64,000 bases of DNA from an uncultured Paracoccaceae bacterium (GCA_937864535.1 CALMJS010000017.1:124001-188000), one strand, 5' to 3'. Shown: positions 9,826 through 19,018, counted from the first letter of the stretch. Made by a program: numbers and translations. Notes: a model not told the origin generated them from the sequence alone.

Positions 9826-11463
9826 ATGAACGTGGTTCTGTCGAACACTGAAAACCCCGATTGGTGGCGCGGCGCGGTGATCTACCAGATCTACCCGCGC
9901 AGCTATCAGGACAGCAACGGCGACGGGATTGGTGATCTGTCGGGGATCGTCCAGCGCCTGCCGCACATCGCCTCGATGGGCGTGGATGCGATCTGGATCA
10001 GCCCGTTCTTTACCTCGCCGATGAAGGACTTTGGCTACGACGTTTCGGATTACTGTGACGTCGATCCGATGTTCGGCTCGCTGGCGGATTTCGATGCGGT
10101 GGTGGAAACCGCGCATAAATACGGCGTGCGCGTGCTGATCGATTTGGTGATGTCGCATACCTCGGATCAGCACCCGTGGTTCAAAGAGAGCCGCGCCAGC
10201 CGCGACAACGCGAAATCCGACTGGTACGTCTGGGCCGAACCCAAACCCGATGGCACCGCGCCGAACAACTGGCTGTCGATCTTTGGCGGACCGGCGTGGC
10301 AGTGGGACGCGCGGCGCGAACAGTACTACCTGCACAACTTCCTCGTGTCGCAGCCCGATCTGAACTTCCATTGTCCGGACGTCCAAGAGGCGCTCTTGGA
10401 CGTGGCGCGGTTCTGGTTGAACCGCGGCGTGGACGGGTTCCGGTTGGACACCATCAACTTCTACATGCACGACGAAATGTTGCGCGATAACCCGCCCTTG
10501 CCCAAGGTAGAGCGGAACGCCGATACCGCTCCGGCGGTGAACCCCTATAACCACCAATTGCACGTCTATGACAAAAACCACCCCAAGAACGTCGAGTTTC
10601 TGGAGCGGCTCAGGGCGGTGATGCAGCCTTTTGGTGCAGCGGCTGTGGGCGAGGTTGGCGACAGCCAGCGCGGTCTGGAGATCCTCGGGGAATATACCTC
10701 GGGCACGGATCGCATGCAGATGTGCTATGCGTTCGAGTTCCTCGGGCCGGAGCGTCCGGGCGCTGCGCGGGTCGTCGAGGTGTTGAGCAAGCTCGACGCT
10801 GCCGCGCCCGAAGGCTGGGCCTGCTGGGCGTTTTCCAACCACGATGTGGTCCGGCATGTGACCCGTTGGAGCTTGCCGCTGGCGGGGGTGCGGGCCTATG
10901 TGACCCTCTTGATGACGCTGCGCGGATCGGTCTGCATCTATCAGGGCGAAGAGATGGCTCTGCCAGAGGCAGACATCGCGTTCGAGGACCTGCAAGATCC
11001 CTATGGCATCGAGTTCTGGCCGGAATTCAAGGGCCGCGACGGCTGCCGGACGCCGATGGTCTGGGACACGGACAATCAGAACGGCGGGTTTACAACCGGC
11101 CGCCCGTGGTTGCCCGTGCCCTCGGAACATCTGGCACAATCGGTTGCCGCCCAAGAGGCCGATCCCGGTGCTCTGATCCACTTCTATCGCAAGGCGATTG
11201 CCTTCCGTCATGCGCATCCGGCCTTGGTGGGCGGCGATCATGTCGGTCTGGCTGCGACCGGCGACGTTGTGCATTTTACCCGCGTGTCGGGGAGCGAACG
11301 GATTTTCGTGGCGGTGAACCTGAGCGATGCGCCTGCCGATCTGGAGGCCCCGCAAGGGTCGTGGGACCCGATCGGCGCGGAACTGGGCGGGGCACATGTG
11401 TCGGCCGATGGCAAGCTGCACCTTGGCCCGTGGCAGCCCTATATCGCGCGTGAACGGATTTAA
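9826..11463 (+). CDS. aglA: Alpha-glucosidase, GH13 family (AglA)
   Basis: Cytoplasmic oligo-1,6-glucosidase-like glycoside hydrolase of family 13 that cleaves imported alpha-glucosides to glucose. Conserved blocks: YQIYPRSYQDSNGDGIGDL (residues 20-38), DLVMSHTSDQHPWF (region I), GFRLDTINFY (catalytic nucleophile Asp), VGEVGD (acid/base Glu) and FSNHDVVR (region IV Asp). It is 545 aa, normal for the family, with no signal peptide. It is inside the transporter operon between aglG and aglK, so import and hydrolysis are co-expressed. Confidence 0.93.
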   Translation: MNVVLSNTENPDWWRGAVIYQIYPRSYQDSNGDGIGDLSGIVQRLPHIASMGVDAIWISPFFTSPMKDFGYDVSDYCDVDPMFGSLADFDAVVETAHKYGVRVLIDLVMSHTSDQHPWFKESRASRDNAKSDWYVWAEPKPDGTAPNNWLSIFGGPAWQWDARREQYYLHNFLVSQPDLNFHCPDVQEALLDVARFWLNRGVDGFRLDTINFYMHDEMLRDNPPLPKVERNADTAPAVNPYNHQLHVYDKNHPKNVEFLERLRAVMQPFGAAAVGEVGDSQRGLEILGEYTSGTDRMQMCYAFEFLGPERPGAARVVEVLSKLDAAAPEGWACWAFSNHDVVRHVTRWSLPLAGVRAYVTLLMTLRGSVCIYQGEEMALPEADIAFEDLQDPYGIEFWPEFKGRDGCRTPMVWDTDNQNGGFTTGRPWLPVPSEHLAQSVAAQEADPGALIHFYRKAIAFRHAHPALVGGDHVGLAATGDVVHFTRVSGSERIFVAVNLSDAPADLEAPQGSWDPIGAELGGAHVSADGKLHLGPWQPYIARERI

Positions 11464-11475
11464 GGGGAGGGGAAA

Positions 11476-12567
11476 ATGGCTGAATTGAAACTGACAGATG
11501 TCGCCAAGGTCTATGGCGGTGGCGTCGAAGTCCTCAAGCACATCAATCTGGATATCAAACAGGGCGAACTGGTTGTTTTCGTCGGTCCCTCGGGCTGTGG
11601 CAAGTCGACCCTGCTGCGGATGATCGCCGGTCTGGAAAAGATCAGCGGCGGGACGCTTGAAATCGACGGTCAGGTCGTCAACGATGTGCCCCCCGCCCAG
11701 CGCGGGATCGCGATGGTGTTTCAGTCCTATGCGCTCTATCCGCATATGACCGTGCGGGAAAACATGGCCTTTGCGCTGAAGATCGCGAAAAAGTCGCAGG
11801 CCGAGATCGACGCAGGGATCGAAAAAGCTGCCAAGATTTTGCAGCTCGAGCCCTATCTGGATCGTTTGCCCAAGGCCTTGTCCGGTGGGCAGCGGCAGCG
11901 TGTGGCGATTGGTCGTGCGATTGTGCGCGATCCCAAGGTCTATCTGTTCGACGAGCCGCTGTCGAACCTCGACGCCGCACTGCGGGTCGCGACCCGGATC
12001 GAGATTGCCCAGCTCAAAGAGGCGATGCCGGACTCGACGATGATCTACGTGACGCACGATCAGGTCGAGGCGATGACGCTGGCGAGCCGGATCGTGGTTC
12101 TGGCCAATAAGGGCATCGCGCAGGTTGGCACGCCGCTCGAGCTCTATGAGCGGCCCGAGAACGAGTTTGTGGCGCAGTTTATCGGCAGCCCGTCGATGAA
12201 CCTGTTGCCCGGCGAGATCGTCGAAACCGGCGCGCGGACGGTGATCAAACTGATCGGCGGTGGTACCGCGACGTCTTTGGTGCCGACGACGGCAGCCGAT
12301 CTGGGAGCCAAGGTCAACGTCGGGGTGAGACCCGAAGACATGATCCCCTGTGCGGCGGAGGATGCAATTTTCACCGGCCGTGTCGGGATCACCGAGGCGC
12401 TGGGAGAGGTCACGCTGCTGTATTTCGATAAGGTCGGAGACGCAGACCCGGTGATCGGTAAATTGCCGGGCATTCACCGTGACATCCGTGGCACGACAAT
12501 CAGCCTGCGGGCCGAGCCGGACAAGGTGCAGGTGTTCCTGAACGGCAAATCGCTCTGGTATCGTTGA
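11476..12567 (+). CDS. aglK: Alpha-glucoside ABC transporter ATP-binding protein AglK
   Basis: MalK/UgpC-type ATPase energising AglFG. Walker A GPSGCGKST (residues 37-45), the Q loop at VFQSYALYPHMTV, signature LSGGQRQRVAIGRA, Walker B VYLFDEPLSNLDA, switch His in YVTHDQVEA. A C-terminal regulatory TOBE-type domain follows from about residue 235. 363 aa is standard for MalK relatives. RBS GGGGAGGGG precedes the start. Last gene of the operon; a strong terminator follows within 11 bp. Confidence 0.93.
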   Translation: MAELKLTDVAKVYGGGVEVLKHINLDIKQGELVVFVGPSGCGKSTLLRMIAGLEKISGGTLEIDGQVVNDVPPAQRGIAMVFQSYALYPHMTVRENMAFALKIAKKSQAEIDAGIEKAAKILQLEPYLDRLPKALSGGQRQRVAIGRAIVRDPKVYLFDEPLSNLDAALRVATRIEIAQLKEAMPDSTMIYVTHDQVEAMTLASRIVVLANKGIAQVGTPLELYERPENEFVAQFIGSPSMNLLPGEIVETGARTVIKLIGGGTATSLVPTTAADLGAKVNVGVRPEDMIPCAAEDAIFTGRVGITEALGEVTLLYFDKVGDADPVIGKLPGIHRDIRGTTISLRAEPDKVQVFLNGKSLWYR

Positions 12568-12577
12568 GATCCAAGTG

Positions 12578-12604
12578 AAAACGGGCCCCGAGGGGCCCGT
12601 TTTT
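12578..12604 (+). terminator. Rho-independent terminator of aglEFGAK
   Basis: A near-perfect hairpin (AAAACGGGCCCC paired with GGGGCCCGTTTT, minimal loop) is followed by T-rich sequence, 11 bp after the aglK stop. It is nearly symmetric, but the minus-strand gene starting downstream is oriented towards it, so it may work on both strands. Confidence 0.88.
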
Positions 12605-12608
12605 GTTT

Positions 12609-12665
12609 GGGGGCGCTGCCCCCGCGGCTGCGCCGCTCCCCCGGGATATTTGGTGCACAAAGGCA
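12609..12665. repeat. Dispersed palindromic intergenic repeat, copy A
   Basis: Begins GGGGGCGCTGCCCCC (self-complementary), continues through a second GC-rich inverted pair (GCGGCTGCGCCGC) and ends CCCCCGGGATATTT...GCACAAAGGCA. Related copies lie at 54417-54478 and 57331-57380. All three sit just past the 3' end of a minus-strand gene in the same orientation. REP-like; whether it terminates transcription or is a mobile palindrome is unknown. Confidence 0.75.
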
Positions 12666-12695
12666 ATGGGGAAGGGCGCAGGGAGGAAAGGGTGG

Positions 12696-13748
12696 TTAGC
12701 CCCGGCGGCGTCCGCCCCGGCGACGGCCTTCGCCCTCGGCTCCGGCGGCGCTGGGGGGTTTGTTGAAGCGGATCCATTCCCCGCCGTGCGGGTCGTTGTT
12801 CGTCAGGAGGTTGGCGGCGCGGATGGCCTCCATTTCCTTGCCTGCGCGGGCCTGGGTGGAGCCGATGCCGGTGAGTTGGCAGAAGGTTTCCAAATCGATA
12901 TCCTCGGGGACGATGATGCCAGCGGCGGCGAGTTCGTCGCGCTTTTCCTGGATTTTCGAGGCGGCGACGGGCAGGGCGCAGGGGTTCATGATCGCAGAGG
13001 TCATGCCGGCGCCGATCGCCATCGGCAGGAAGGCGTTGTTGATGCCGTGACGGTTCGGCAGGCCGAAGGAGATATTCGACGCGCCGCAGGTGGTGTTGAC
13101 GCCGAGTTCCTCGCGCAGGCGGCGGACGAGAGCGAAGACCTGCTGGCCGGCGGTGGCCATCGCGCCGATCGGCATGACCAGCGGGTCGACGACGATGTCA
13201 TAGGCCGGGATGCCGAAATCGGCGGCGCGCTGGACGATTTTCTTGGCGACCTCGAAGCGGACATCGGGATCTTCGGAGATGCCGGTGTCGTCGTTCGAGA
13301 TGGCGACAACGGGGACGTTGTATTTTTTGACCAGCGGCAGGACGAATTCCAGCCGTTCCTCTTCGCCGGTGACCGAGTTCAAGAGCGGGCGCCCCTTGGC
13401 GGCGGCAAGGCCAGCCTCGAGTGCGGCGGGAACCGAGCTGTCGATACACAGCGGCACATCGACGAGGCCCTGCACCAGTTCCACGATGTTGCGCATCAGC
13501 GGCGGTTCGGTTTCGTTCGGGTTGGGGTTCGAGTTGTAGACCACACCCGCGTTGATATCGAGGATGGTCGCCCCGCAGGCAACCTGCGCGATGGCGTCCT
13601 TTTCAACGGTCGAGAAATCGCCCGCCTCGAGTTCGGCAGCGAGCTTTTTGCGGCCCGTCGGGTTGATGCGTTCGCCAATGACGCAGAACGGCTGGTCAAA
13701 GCCGATGATGGCTGTTTTGGTCGCAGATTCGACGATAGTGCGCGTCAT
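12696..13748 (-). CDS. Methyltetrahydrofolate:corrinoid methyltransferase-type protein
   Basis: TIM-barrel pterin-binding (dihydropteroate-synthase-like) enzyme expected to move a methyl group between a corrinoid protein and tetrahydrofolate. GERINPTGRKKLAAEL (residues 25-40), ATILDINAG (Asp/Asn pterin binding), LCIDSS and NSVTGEE are family motifs. The last 20 residues are Arg/Gly-rich (EGRRRGGRRRG), an odd basic tail. It is followed by an MTHFR-like gene 10 bp upstream in transcription order and by a small 'virulence factor' family gene, a trio known in Rhodobacteraceae near methylamine or betaine demethylation genes. No corrinoid protein or MttB-like gene is next to it here. Confidence 0.85.
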   Translation of the reverse strand: MTRTIVESATKTAIIGFDQPFCVIGERINPTGRKKLAAELEAGDFSTVEKDAIAQVACGATILDINAGVVYNSNPNPNETEPPLMRNIVELVQGLVDVPLCIDSSVPAALEAGLAAAKGRPLLNSVTGEEERLEFVLPLVKKYNVPVVAISNDDTGISEDPDVRFEVAKKIVQRAADFGIPAYDIVVDPLVMPIGAMATAGQQVFALVRRLREELGVNTTCGASNISFGLPNRHGINNAFLPMAIGAGMTSAIMNPCALPVAASKIQEKRDELAAAGIIVPEDIDLETFCQLTGIGSTQARAGKEMEAIRAANLLTNNDPHGGEWIRFNKPPSAAGAEGEGRRRGGRRRG

Positions 13749-13757
13749 AGCAGGTCC

Positions 13758-14684
13758 TTAGGCTGAAGCGGCGGGAGTGGCCGAGCGGCCACCGTTTTCG
13801 ATGGTCCATTGTGCGTTGGTCTTGATCCCGCCCAGCGGGAAGAAATGCACATGGGTGATGTTGAAGTCCGGGTTCGCGGCCTTGTGGGCGGCGAGGTCGG
13901 TCAGGAATTCGGTCGGCTCATATGGCAAGAGCAGCTTGGTGACGTCGAGGGCGCGTTTTTGCAGCACCCGCAGCGAGGGGCCGACGCCGCAGGCCATCGC
14001 GAATTTGATCAGGGTTTGCAGTTTGGCCGGACCGGCGACACCGATATGGACCGGAATGGTCACGCCCGCATCGCGCAGGGCGTTGGCCCACTCGATGACC
14101 GGCTGCGCCTCAAAGCAGAACTGGGTGGCGATGGCCATCTGGGCATCAGTGGTTTCGCTGAACTTCTGTTTCCAGCGCAGGGCCTCCATGACGTTTTTGT
14201 CGCTGCCATCGGGGTCGATGTCGCGGTTGCCTTCGGGGTGGCCGGCGATGTGCAGGCGCTTGAACCCGTAGCGGTCGAAGAGGCCGGTCTCGATCAACTG
14301 CATCGAGTTGTCGAAATCGCCATGCGGCGTCGAAATCCCGCCGCCCAGTAACAGCGCCTGCGTGACGCCTGCGTCCATGCTATAGTGTTTGATCCAGTCT
14401 TCGAGAGTTGTGGCATCCTTGATGATTCGGGCCGGGAAATGCGGCATCGGATCAAAGCCTTCATCGCGCAGACGGGCGGCGGTGGCGATCATCTCCTCGA
14501 TCGGGGTGCCGTCGATATGGGCGATGTAGACGCGGGTTCCGGCAGGCAGCAGCTCGCGGAAGTTTTCGACCTTTTCAGCGGTGCGCGGCATCACCTCGAT
14601 CGAATAGCCGGCGAGGAAGGCTTCGAGATCGGCGGTGGCGAGCGGGGCGGTGTCTTTCTTTTTCAGGAAAGGAAGCAGGGCCAT
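13758..14684 (-). CDS. Methylenetetrahydrofolate reductase family protein
   Basis: FAD-dependent MTHFR-type TIM barrel: CH2-THF/CH3-THF interconversion. TRVYIAHIDGTPIEEMIATA and the following PHFPARII resemble the substrate/FAD face, and GGHPEG-like HIAGHPEGNRDI and ATQFCFEAQPVIEW are typical of MTHFR domains. The ATG at 14684 (MALLPFLKKKD) is preferred over one 18 bases upstream because AGGA lies 7 bases before it. The protein is about 308 aa. It probably oxidises methyl-THF produced by the neighbouring methyltransferase, opposite to the biosynthetic direction of MetF; this is inferred from context. Confidence 0.82.
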   Translation of the reverse strand: MALLPFLKKKDTAPLATADLEAFLAGYSIEVMPRTAEKVENFRELLPAGTRVYIAHIDGTPIEEMIATAARLRDEGFDPMPHFPARIIKDATTLEDWIKHYSMDAGVTQALLLGGGISTPHGDFDNSMQLIETGLFDRYGFKRLHIAGHPEGNRDIDPDGSDKNVMEALRWKQKFSETTDAQMAIATQFCFEAQPVIEWANALRDAGVTIPVHIGVAGPAKLQTLIKFAMACGVGPSLRVLQKRALDVTKLLLPYEPTEFLTDLAAHKAANPDFNITHVHFFPLGGIKTNAQWTIENGGRSATPAASA

Positions 14685-14715
14685 GATCGTATCCTTTAAC
14701 ATGTCGGGCGCCGGA

Positions 14716-15012
14716 TCACGCGCGGCCCAGATTTTCGATGAGCTGTTTCAGGCGGGTCTGGTCAAATTCGGCGTCGATGCGGGCGGCCTCGGCGGCTGCG
14801 ACCTCGGCATCGTCGCCGTCGACCGTGTAAGGGGTGGCTTTGCGCCATTCGGACAAGTAATCATCGGTGCCGGCCATGCCTGCCTTCATCGCGGCGCGGT
14901 CGATGGCCTGCTCGAAACGCTCGGGCAGTTGCACCTTGGCGCCGCGACGGCCCTTGCCGACGATGATCTGCGCCGGGATGTCGCGCCAGTAAACGAGTGT
15001 GACTTCGGCCAT
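14716..15012 (-). CDS. Small 'virulence factor' (PF13769-type) family protein
   Basis: 98-residue soluble protein starting MAEVTLVYWRDIPAQIIVGK, with the conserved KGRRGAKVQLPERFEQAIDRAAM block. Family members are annotated 'virulence factor' only by history; no virulence function is implied. It is the first gene of the minus-strand triad with MTHFR and methyl-THF methyltransferase (31 bp to the MTHFR start), so a role in one-carbon or corrinoid metabolism is more likely. The molecular activity is unknown. Confidence 0.75.
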   Translation of the reverse strand: MAEVTLVYWRDIPAQIIVGKGRRGAKVQLPERFEQAIDRAAMKAGMAGTDDYLSEWRKATPYTVDGDDAEVAAAEAARIDAEFDQTRLKQLIENLGRA

Positions 15013-15195
15013 TCGTGATTCCCTTGTTCTGTCACGGCTGTTGTATGCCTGCTCGAAACCGACACGCGGTCGGTTTTCGACATGGCGCGACAGGACTGCG
15101 ACGTGGCGACCATATGACGGAACAATGACGGCAGGGCTTGCGTCGACGGCGGCGGGGTCATACGTTGGTCCTAACTCGAAATGGAGGGCGTAGTT

Positions 15196-16308
15196 ATGAC
15201 GCCCAAGCGTCCCGAAGGTGCGGGCGCGTTCCCGAAAGCGGTCGAAAGCCCCGCGCCAAATCCGCCCGATCCGGCGACGCTCTATGCGGCGCTCGATCTG
15301 GGTACGAACAGTTGTCGAATGTTGATTGCCCAGCCCAAGGGCAGTCAATTCCATGTGGTCGACAGCTTTTCGAAATCCGTGCAGCTGGGCCAGGGACTCG
15401 AGAGTTCGGGCAAGCTGAGCCGTGCCTCGATGGTGCGGACGATCAACGCGCTGCGGATCTGCAAACAGAAGCTCCAGCGGCATAAGGTGCAGCGGATGCG
15501 GCTGGTCGCAACCGAGGCCTGTCGCCGCGCGCGCAATGGTCAGGCGTTTATCAACCAGATCCGCCGGGAAACCGGGCTGCGGCTCGAGATCATCGCCCCC
15601 GAAGAAGAGGCCCGTCTGGCCGTTATTTCCTGTGCGCCGCTGGTCAGCACCAAAACCGAACAGTTGCTGGTGGTGGATATCGGCGGCGGCTCGACCGAAC
15701 TGGTCTGGATCGACATGACCAATGTGCCGCGCCGCGAAAGGCCGCGGTCTATCATGCGGCTGCATCGCGGGTTTGTGCAGGACCCCGGTCCGTTTGCCGC
15801 GGCGCGGGTGGTGGACTGGATATCGGTGCCGCTGGGCGTGGCGACGCTGCGCGAACAGTTCGAAGACGTGGAGGATGACGCTGCCCGCTTTGCGCTGATG
15901 AGCTGGTATTTCGAGGAACATCTGGCCAAGTTCAGCCCCTATACCGCCGAACAGCAGCGCGAAGGTTTCCAGATCATCGGCACTTCGGGCACGATCACCA
16001 CGGTTGCGGCCAGTCATCTGGGGCTCAAACGCTATGACCGAACCAAGGTGGACGGGCTGCGGATGTCCAGCGATCAGATTGACGCGGTGATCCGGGATTA
16101 TCTGGCGCTGGGGCCGAACGGGCGGCGCAATGACCCGCGGATCGGGCGCGACCGTCAGGCCCTGATTATGTCGGGCAGCGCGATTTTGCAGGCCCTGATG
16201 CGGATCTGGCCGACCGACCGGATGTCGGTTGCGGACCGTGGGCTGCGCGAAGGCCTGCTCTATGCGCAAATGAGCGCGGACGGCGTGCTTGAGGATGCGC
16301 CCTACTAG
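15196..16308 (+). CDS. Exopolyphosphatase / pppGpp phosphatase family protein
   Basis: Ppx/GppA family (ASKHA fold): hydrolyses polyphosphate and/or pppGpp. The phosphate-1 motif ALDLGTNSCRMLIAQ (about residues 33-47), the phosphate-2 motif VVDIGGGSTELVWID (about 160-174) and the adenosine-side GTSGTITTVAAS are all present. The start at 15196 has GGAGG 7 bases upstream, better than the in-frame ATG at 15181. 370 aa, the short Ppx form without the C-terminal HD extension. rlmE follows after 33 bp, probably in the same transcript. Confidence 0.88.
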   Translation: MTPKRPEGAGAFPKAVESPAPNPPDPATLYAALDLGTNSCRMLIAQPKGSQFHVVDSFSKSVQLGQGLESSGKLSRASMVRTINALRICKQKLQRHKVQRMRLVATEACRRARNGQAFINQIRRETGLRLEIIAPEEEARLAVISCAPLVSTKTEQLLVVDIGGGSTELVWIDMTNVPRRERPRSIMRLHRGFVQDPGPFAAARVVDWISVPLGVATLREQFEDVEDDAARFALMSWYFEEHLAKFSPYTAEQQREGFQIIGTSGTITTVAASHLGLKRYDRTKVDGLRMSSDQIDAVIRDYLALGPNGRRNDPRIGRDRQALIMSGSAILQALMRIWPTDRMSVADRGLREGLLYAQMSADGVLEDAPY

Positions 16309-16341
16309 GGGTAAACGGGCCCCTTGAACAGGAATGGACCG

Positions 16342-17127
16342 ATGGCAAAGAAACCGGGACAAAAGAACACCAGCGGACGCGGGCAGCGCGATCTGACGAT
16401 CAAGGTCAAAACCGCCCGTGGGCGCACGATCAGCTCGACCAAATGGTTGCAGCGGCAATTGAACGACCCCTACGTTAAACGCGCCAAGGCCGAGGGCTAT
16501 CGCGGACGCGCGGCCTACAAGATCATGGAACTCGACGACAAATACCGCTTTCTCGTGCCCGGTGCGCGGGTGGTCGATCTGGGCTGTGCGCCCGGCGGCT
16601 GGTGTCAGGTCGCGGTGAAACGCGTGAACGCCCTTGGCGACAAAAAGGGTAAACGGATCGGCACCGTGCTGGGCGTCGACCTGCAAGAGCTGGAGCCCCT
16701 AGCCGGGGCGCAGATGCACACCTTGGACTTTCTGTCCGACGGGGCCGATCTACAGGTCAAAGAGTGGCTGAACGGCGAGGCGGACGTGGTGATGTCCGAC
16801 ATGGCCGCCGCCGCGTCGGGCCACAAACAGACCGACCACCTGCGCATCATCGCCCTGTGCGAGGCGGCGGCCTATTTCGCCTTTGACGTGCTCACCCCCG
16901 GCGGCACCTTTATCGCCAAAGTTCTGGCGGGCGGGGCCGAGGGCGAATTGATGCATATCCTCAAGCGGAAATTCAAAACCGTCGCCAATATCAAACCGCC
17001 TTCGTCACGCTCGGACAGCTCGGAAAAATTCGTCGTCGCCCGAGGCTATCGCGGCCGCGACGAGGCCGAGCAATGGGACGGCGACGTCTCCGACGACCCG
17101 GCCCCCTATTCCGACGAGGAAGAATAA
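16342..17127 (+). CDS. rlmE: 23S rRNA (uridine-2552 2'-O) methyltransferase
   Basis: RlmE/FtsJ/RrmJ methylates U2552 in the A loop of 23S rRNA. The family's K-D-K-E catalytic set is compatible with [13 protein letters not shown] (Lys), SAM-binding [27 protein letters not shown] (Asp) and [13 protein letters not shown] (Lys). At 261 aa it has a basic N-terminal extension and an acidic C-terminal tail ([14 protein letters not shown]). A ppx-rlmE pair is usual in Rhodobacteraceae. Confidence 0.93.
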   Translation: MAKKPGQKNTSGRGQRDLTIKVKTARGRTISSTKWLQRQLNDPYVKRAKAEGYRGRAAYKIMELDDKYRFLVPGARVVDLGCAPGGWCQVAVKRVNALGDKKGKRIGTVLGVDLQELEPLAGAQMHTLDFLSDGADLQVKEWLNGEADVVMSDMAAAASGHKQTDHLRIIALCEAAAYFAFDVLTPGGTFIAKVLAGGAEGELMHILKRKFKTVANIKPPSSRSDSSEKFVVARGYRGRDEAEQWDGDVSDDPAPYSDEEE

Positions 17128-17134
17128 TCGCATT

Positions 17135-17171
17135 CCCCCGCGCGGGTTTAGGTGCGTGCGGGGGAGTTGTT
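17135..17171 (+). terminator. Probable terminator after rlmE
   Basis: CCCCCGC (17135-17141) pairs with GCGGGGG (17158-17164), followed by AGTTGTTTT. It lies 8 bp after the rlmE stop and marks the border between high-GC chromosome and the AT-rich stretch 17200-18500. Between here and 17347 no gene is visible. Confidence 0.65.
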
Positions 17172-17346
17172 TTGATGGGGGTGAACGTAAGTCGCCCCAA
17201 TTAAAATTGTTTAGCCTTTTTCACACTTTCACGTAAGGTAGTGTATCGAGGTCAATGGCGCCTCTCGGGGTAAAGATGTAAAGTAGAAAGACTTCTAATT
17301 AGCTAATCCGATGGCTGATGTAGCATTTGTTCCATTAATCGATAGG

Positions 17347-18279
17347 TCAGGTTCTAAGGACATCCAAAAATTTCTCTACGTCCAACCCTCGACGAGCGAC
17401 CATTTCACGTGGGCAATAAACAAGACAACCTTGAATTCCATGTCTCTCAGCCATCTCAGCGGTGATTAAAGGGCCGATTTTGAACCACCGCGATTTTCCA
17501 GCAATCGGGGGCACATTTACATAACCAGAACTGATATGGGCTCCTGCAAAAAAGAACACTTCTGGTTTTGAATGAATGGTAGTTGACTTGTGTTTAATGC
17601 CTCCTGTGGCAATATTTGAATGAAGCCCTTTTTTGCTCGTCACTTCGACTTTCTTCGGACTGAACTTTGGCGAGAATGGCCTCAGACGCTCTAGGCCATC
17701 GAACTGCGTGTTAACTGGTTCACGCAAGAGCGGGTGCTCAAGGTCGAGCTGCTCCAGCAAATATTGGCCTTTCGCGAAGTTACACAGCGCACACGAAACA
17801 ACAAGATTGTCGAGTGAGGAGTGCCCACCCTGACTCCGAGGAATAACGTGTTCAAATTGAAGCCAAGTTACTTGGAAACCTGAATGCTGTTCGGTATTTT
17901 TCCTACCCCACGGTACTTGCGCTGGGTAGAGTTGATGAGCAATTTTCCGGATATCGGCAAGAACAACAGGTAAGCCGCAGTAACGGCACCTATAGCCATC
18001 ACGCGCCAAAACTTCCTTCTTGATCGAGGCTGATGGCGGTTTGTCTCGCTCGGTTTTCGGTATGACCTTGCCTTCGTATGCCGAGCTCGAGTTGATTATG
18101 TTTCTGCGACTATTCGCCCAAGCATCGTTTAACCACTTCCAAGTGATCGGGCAATTTGCCTTATCAAATAGCGATGCAGCGAGTGCATAATCAGTAGCAA
18201 TATGCGCATCTACAGCGCTTATTAGTGAGTTGATACTTTCCATTACTTCAGCGGTTGGCGCTTTAATGTATTGTCGCAT
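17347..18279 (-). CDS. Stand-alone HNH endonuclease domain protein in a low-GC island
   Basis: An HNH nuclease core lies at about residues 85-170: a first zinc knuckle (CRYCGLP), the metal/His block FEHVIPRSQGGHSSLDN and a second knuckle CALCNFAKG. This is the arrangement of HNH restriction-type or McrA-like nucleases. The N-terminal 80 residues are helical; the C-terminal 130 residues (from FSPKFSPKKVE) match nothing I recognise. Start chosen at ATG 18279 with AGGAG 7 bases upstream. GC content and codon use are clearly lower than rlmE or msrA. Possible lone restriction or anti-phage nuclease; unproven. Confidence 0.72.
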   Translation of the reverse strand: MRQYIKAPTAEVMESINSLISAVDAHIATDYALAASLFDKANCPITWKWLNDAWANSRRNIINSSSAYEGKVIPKTERDKPPSASIKKEVLARDGYRCRYCGLPVVLADIRKIAHQLYPAQVPWGRKNTEQHSGFQVTWLQFEHVIPRSQGGHSSLDNLVVSCALCNFAKGQYLLEQLDLEHPLLREPVNTQFDGLERLRPFSPKFSPKKVEVTSKKGLHSNIATGGIKHKSTTIHSKPEVFFFAGAHISSGYVNVPPIAGKSRWFKIGPLITAEMAERHGIQGCLVYCPREMVARRGLDVEKFLDVLRT

Positions 18280-18507
18280 CAAACAACTCCTAGGCTAAAA
18301 TGATAGCCACTTTGAGAATAAATTTTAAACTTGTGAAGTCAAGATGCAGAAATGAATATTCCACAACTGCTGCTGATACTGAATCTATTTTTTATGTTCT
18401 CCAAGATTTCAATTTTTTATTTGCTGATCGTTATCAGTGGGGCCTCGCGCAAGATGAAGTGTAATAATCTTACCAAGCTGATTAAAAGGTCCCCACACCC
18501 CACGAAA

Positions 18508-18527
18508 AAGGGGCCTTACGGCCCCTT
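18508..18527 (-). terminator. Terminator of msrB-msrA
   Basis: On the minus strand AAGGGGCC-loop-GGCCCCTT is followed by TTTCGTG; it lies 2 bp beyond the msrA stop. The rest of 18283-18507 is AT-rich with no supported gene. Confidence 0.85.
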
Positions 18528-18529
18528 GG

Positions 18530-19018
18530 TTACAGCACCCAGCCTTGGCGGGGGAAGTGGCAGGTGTAGCCGTTGGGGAAGCGCTCCAGATAGTCCTGAT
18601 GTTCCGGCTCGGCCTCCCAGAAGGGGCCGGCGGGGGCGACTTCGGTGACGACTTTGCCGGGCCATTTGCCAGAGGCGTTGACCGCCGCGATGGTGTCGAG
18701 GGCGGTCTGGCGCTGGTCCTCGGTCAGATAGTAGATGCCCGACCGGTAGGAGGTGCCGATATCGTTGCCCTGACGGTTCAGCGTGGTCGGGTCGTGGATC
18801 TGGAAAAACCCCTCCAGCAGGCGCCGATAGCTGGTCTGCGTGTCGTCAAACAGCACCTCGATGCCTTCGGCGTGGGTGCCGTGGTTGCGATAGGTGGCGT
18901 TCGGGACATCGCCGCCGGTATAGCCGACGCGGGTCGCAATCACCCCCGGCATGCGGCGGATCAGATCCTGCATGCCCCAGAAACATCCCCCCGCGAGGAT
19001 CGCCTTTTGCTCTGCCAC
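18530..19018 (-). CDS. msrA: Peptide methionine-(S)-sulfoxide reductase MsrA
   Basis: Reduces the S epimer of methionine sulfoxide in proteins and free Met-O. The catalytic motif [10 protein letters not shown] has the nucleophilic Cys at residue 11. The conserved GYTGG and [23 protein letters not shown] blocks follow. The GTG at 19018 is taken as start because homology begins at [14 protein letters not shown]; the longer upstream frame overlaps msrB. Only 4 bp separate it from the msrB stop, so the two are co-translated. 162 aa is short but normal for this group. Confidence 0.92.
   Translation of the reverse strand: MAEQKAILAGGCFWGMQDLIRRMPGVIATRVGYTGGDVPNATYRNHGTHAEGIEVLFDDTQTSYRRLLEGFFQIHDPTTLNRQGNDIGTSYRSGIYYLTEDQRQTALDTIAAVNASGKWPGKVVTEVAPAGPFWEAEPEHQDYLERFPNGYTCHFPRQGWVL

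Noticed and set aside
9682..12777. 1,031-codon open frame antisense to aglG-aglA-aglK
   Set aside because: It mirrors real genes with clear family motifs on the other strand. Arg/His/Gln/Asp-rich low-complexity content is typical of the antisense of high-GC genes, and it has no recognisable domain.
15013..16686. N-terminal extension of the minus-strand small 'virulence factor' gene to 656 codons
   Set aside because: It lies opposite ppx/gppA and rlmE; homologues start MAEVTLVYW at 15012.
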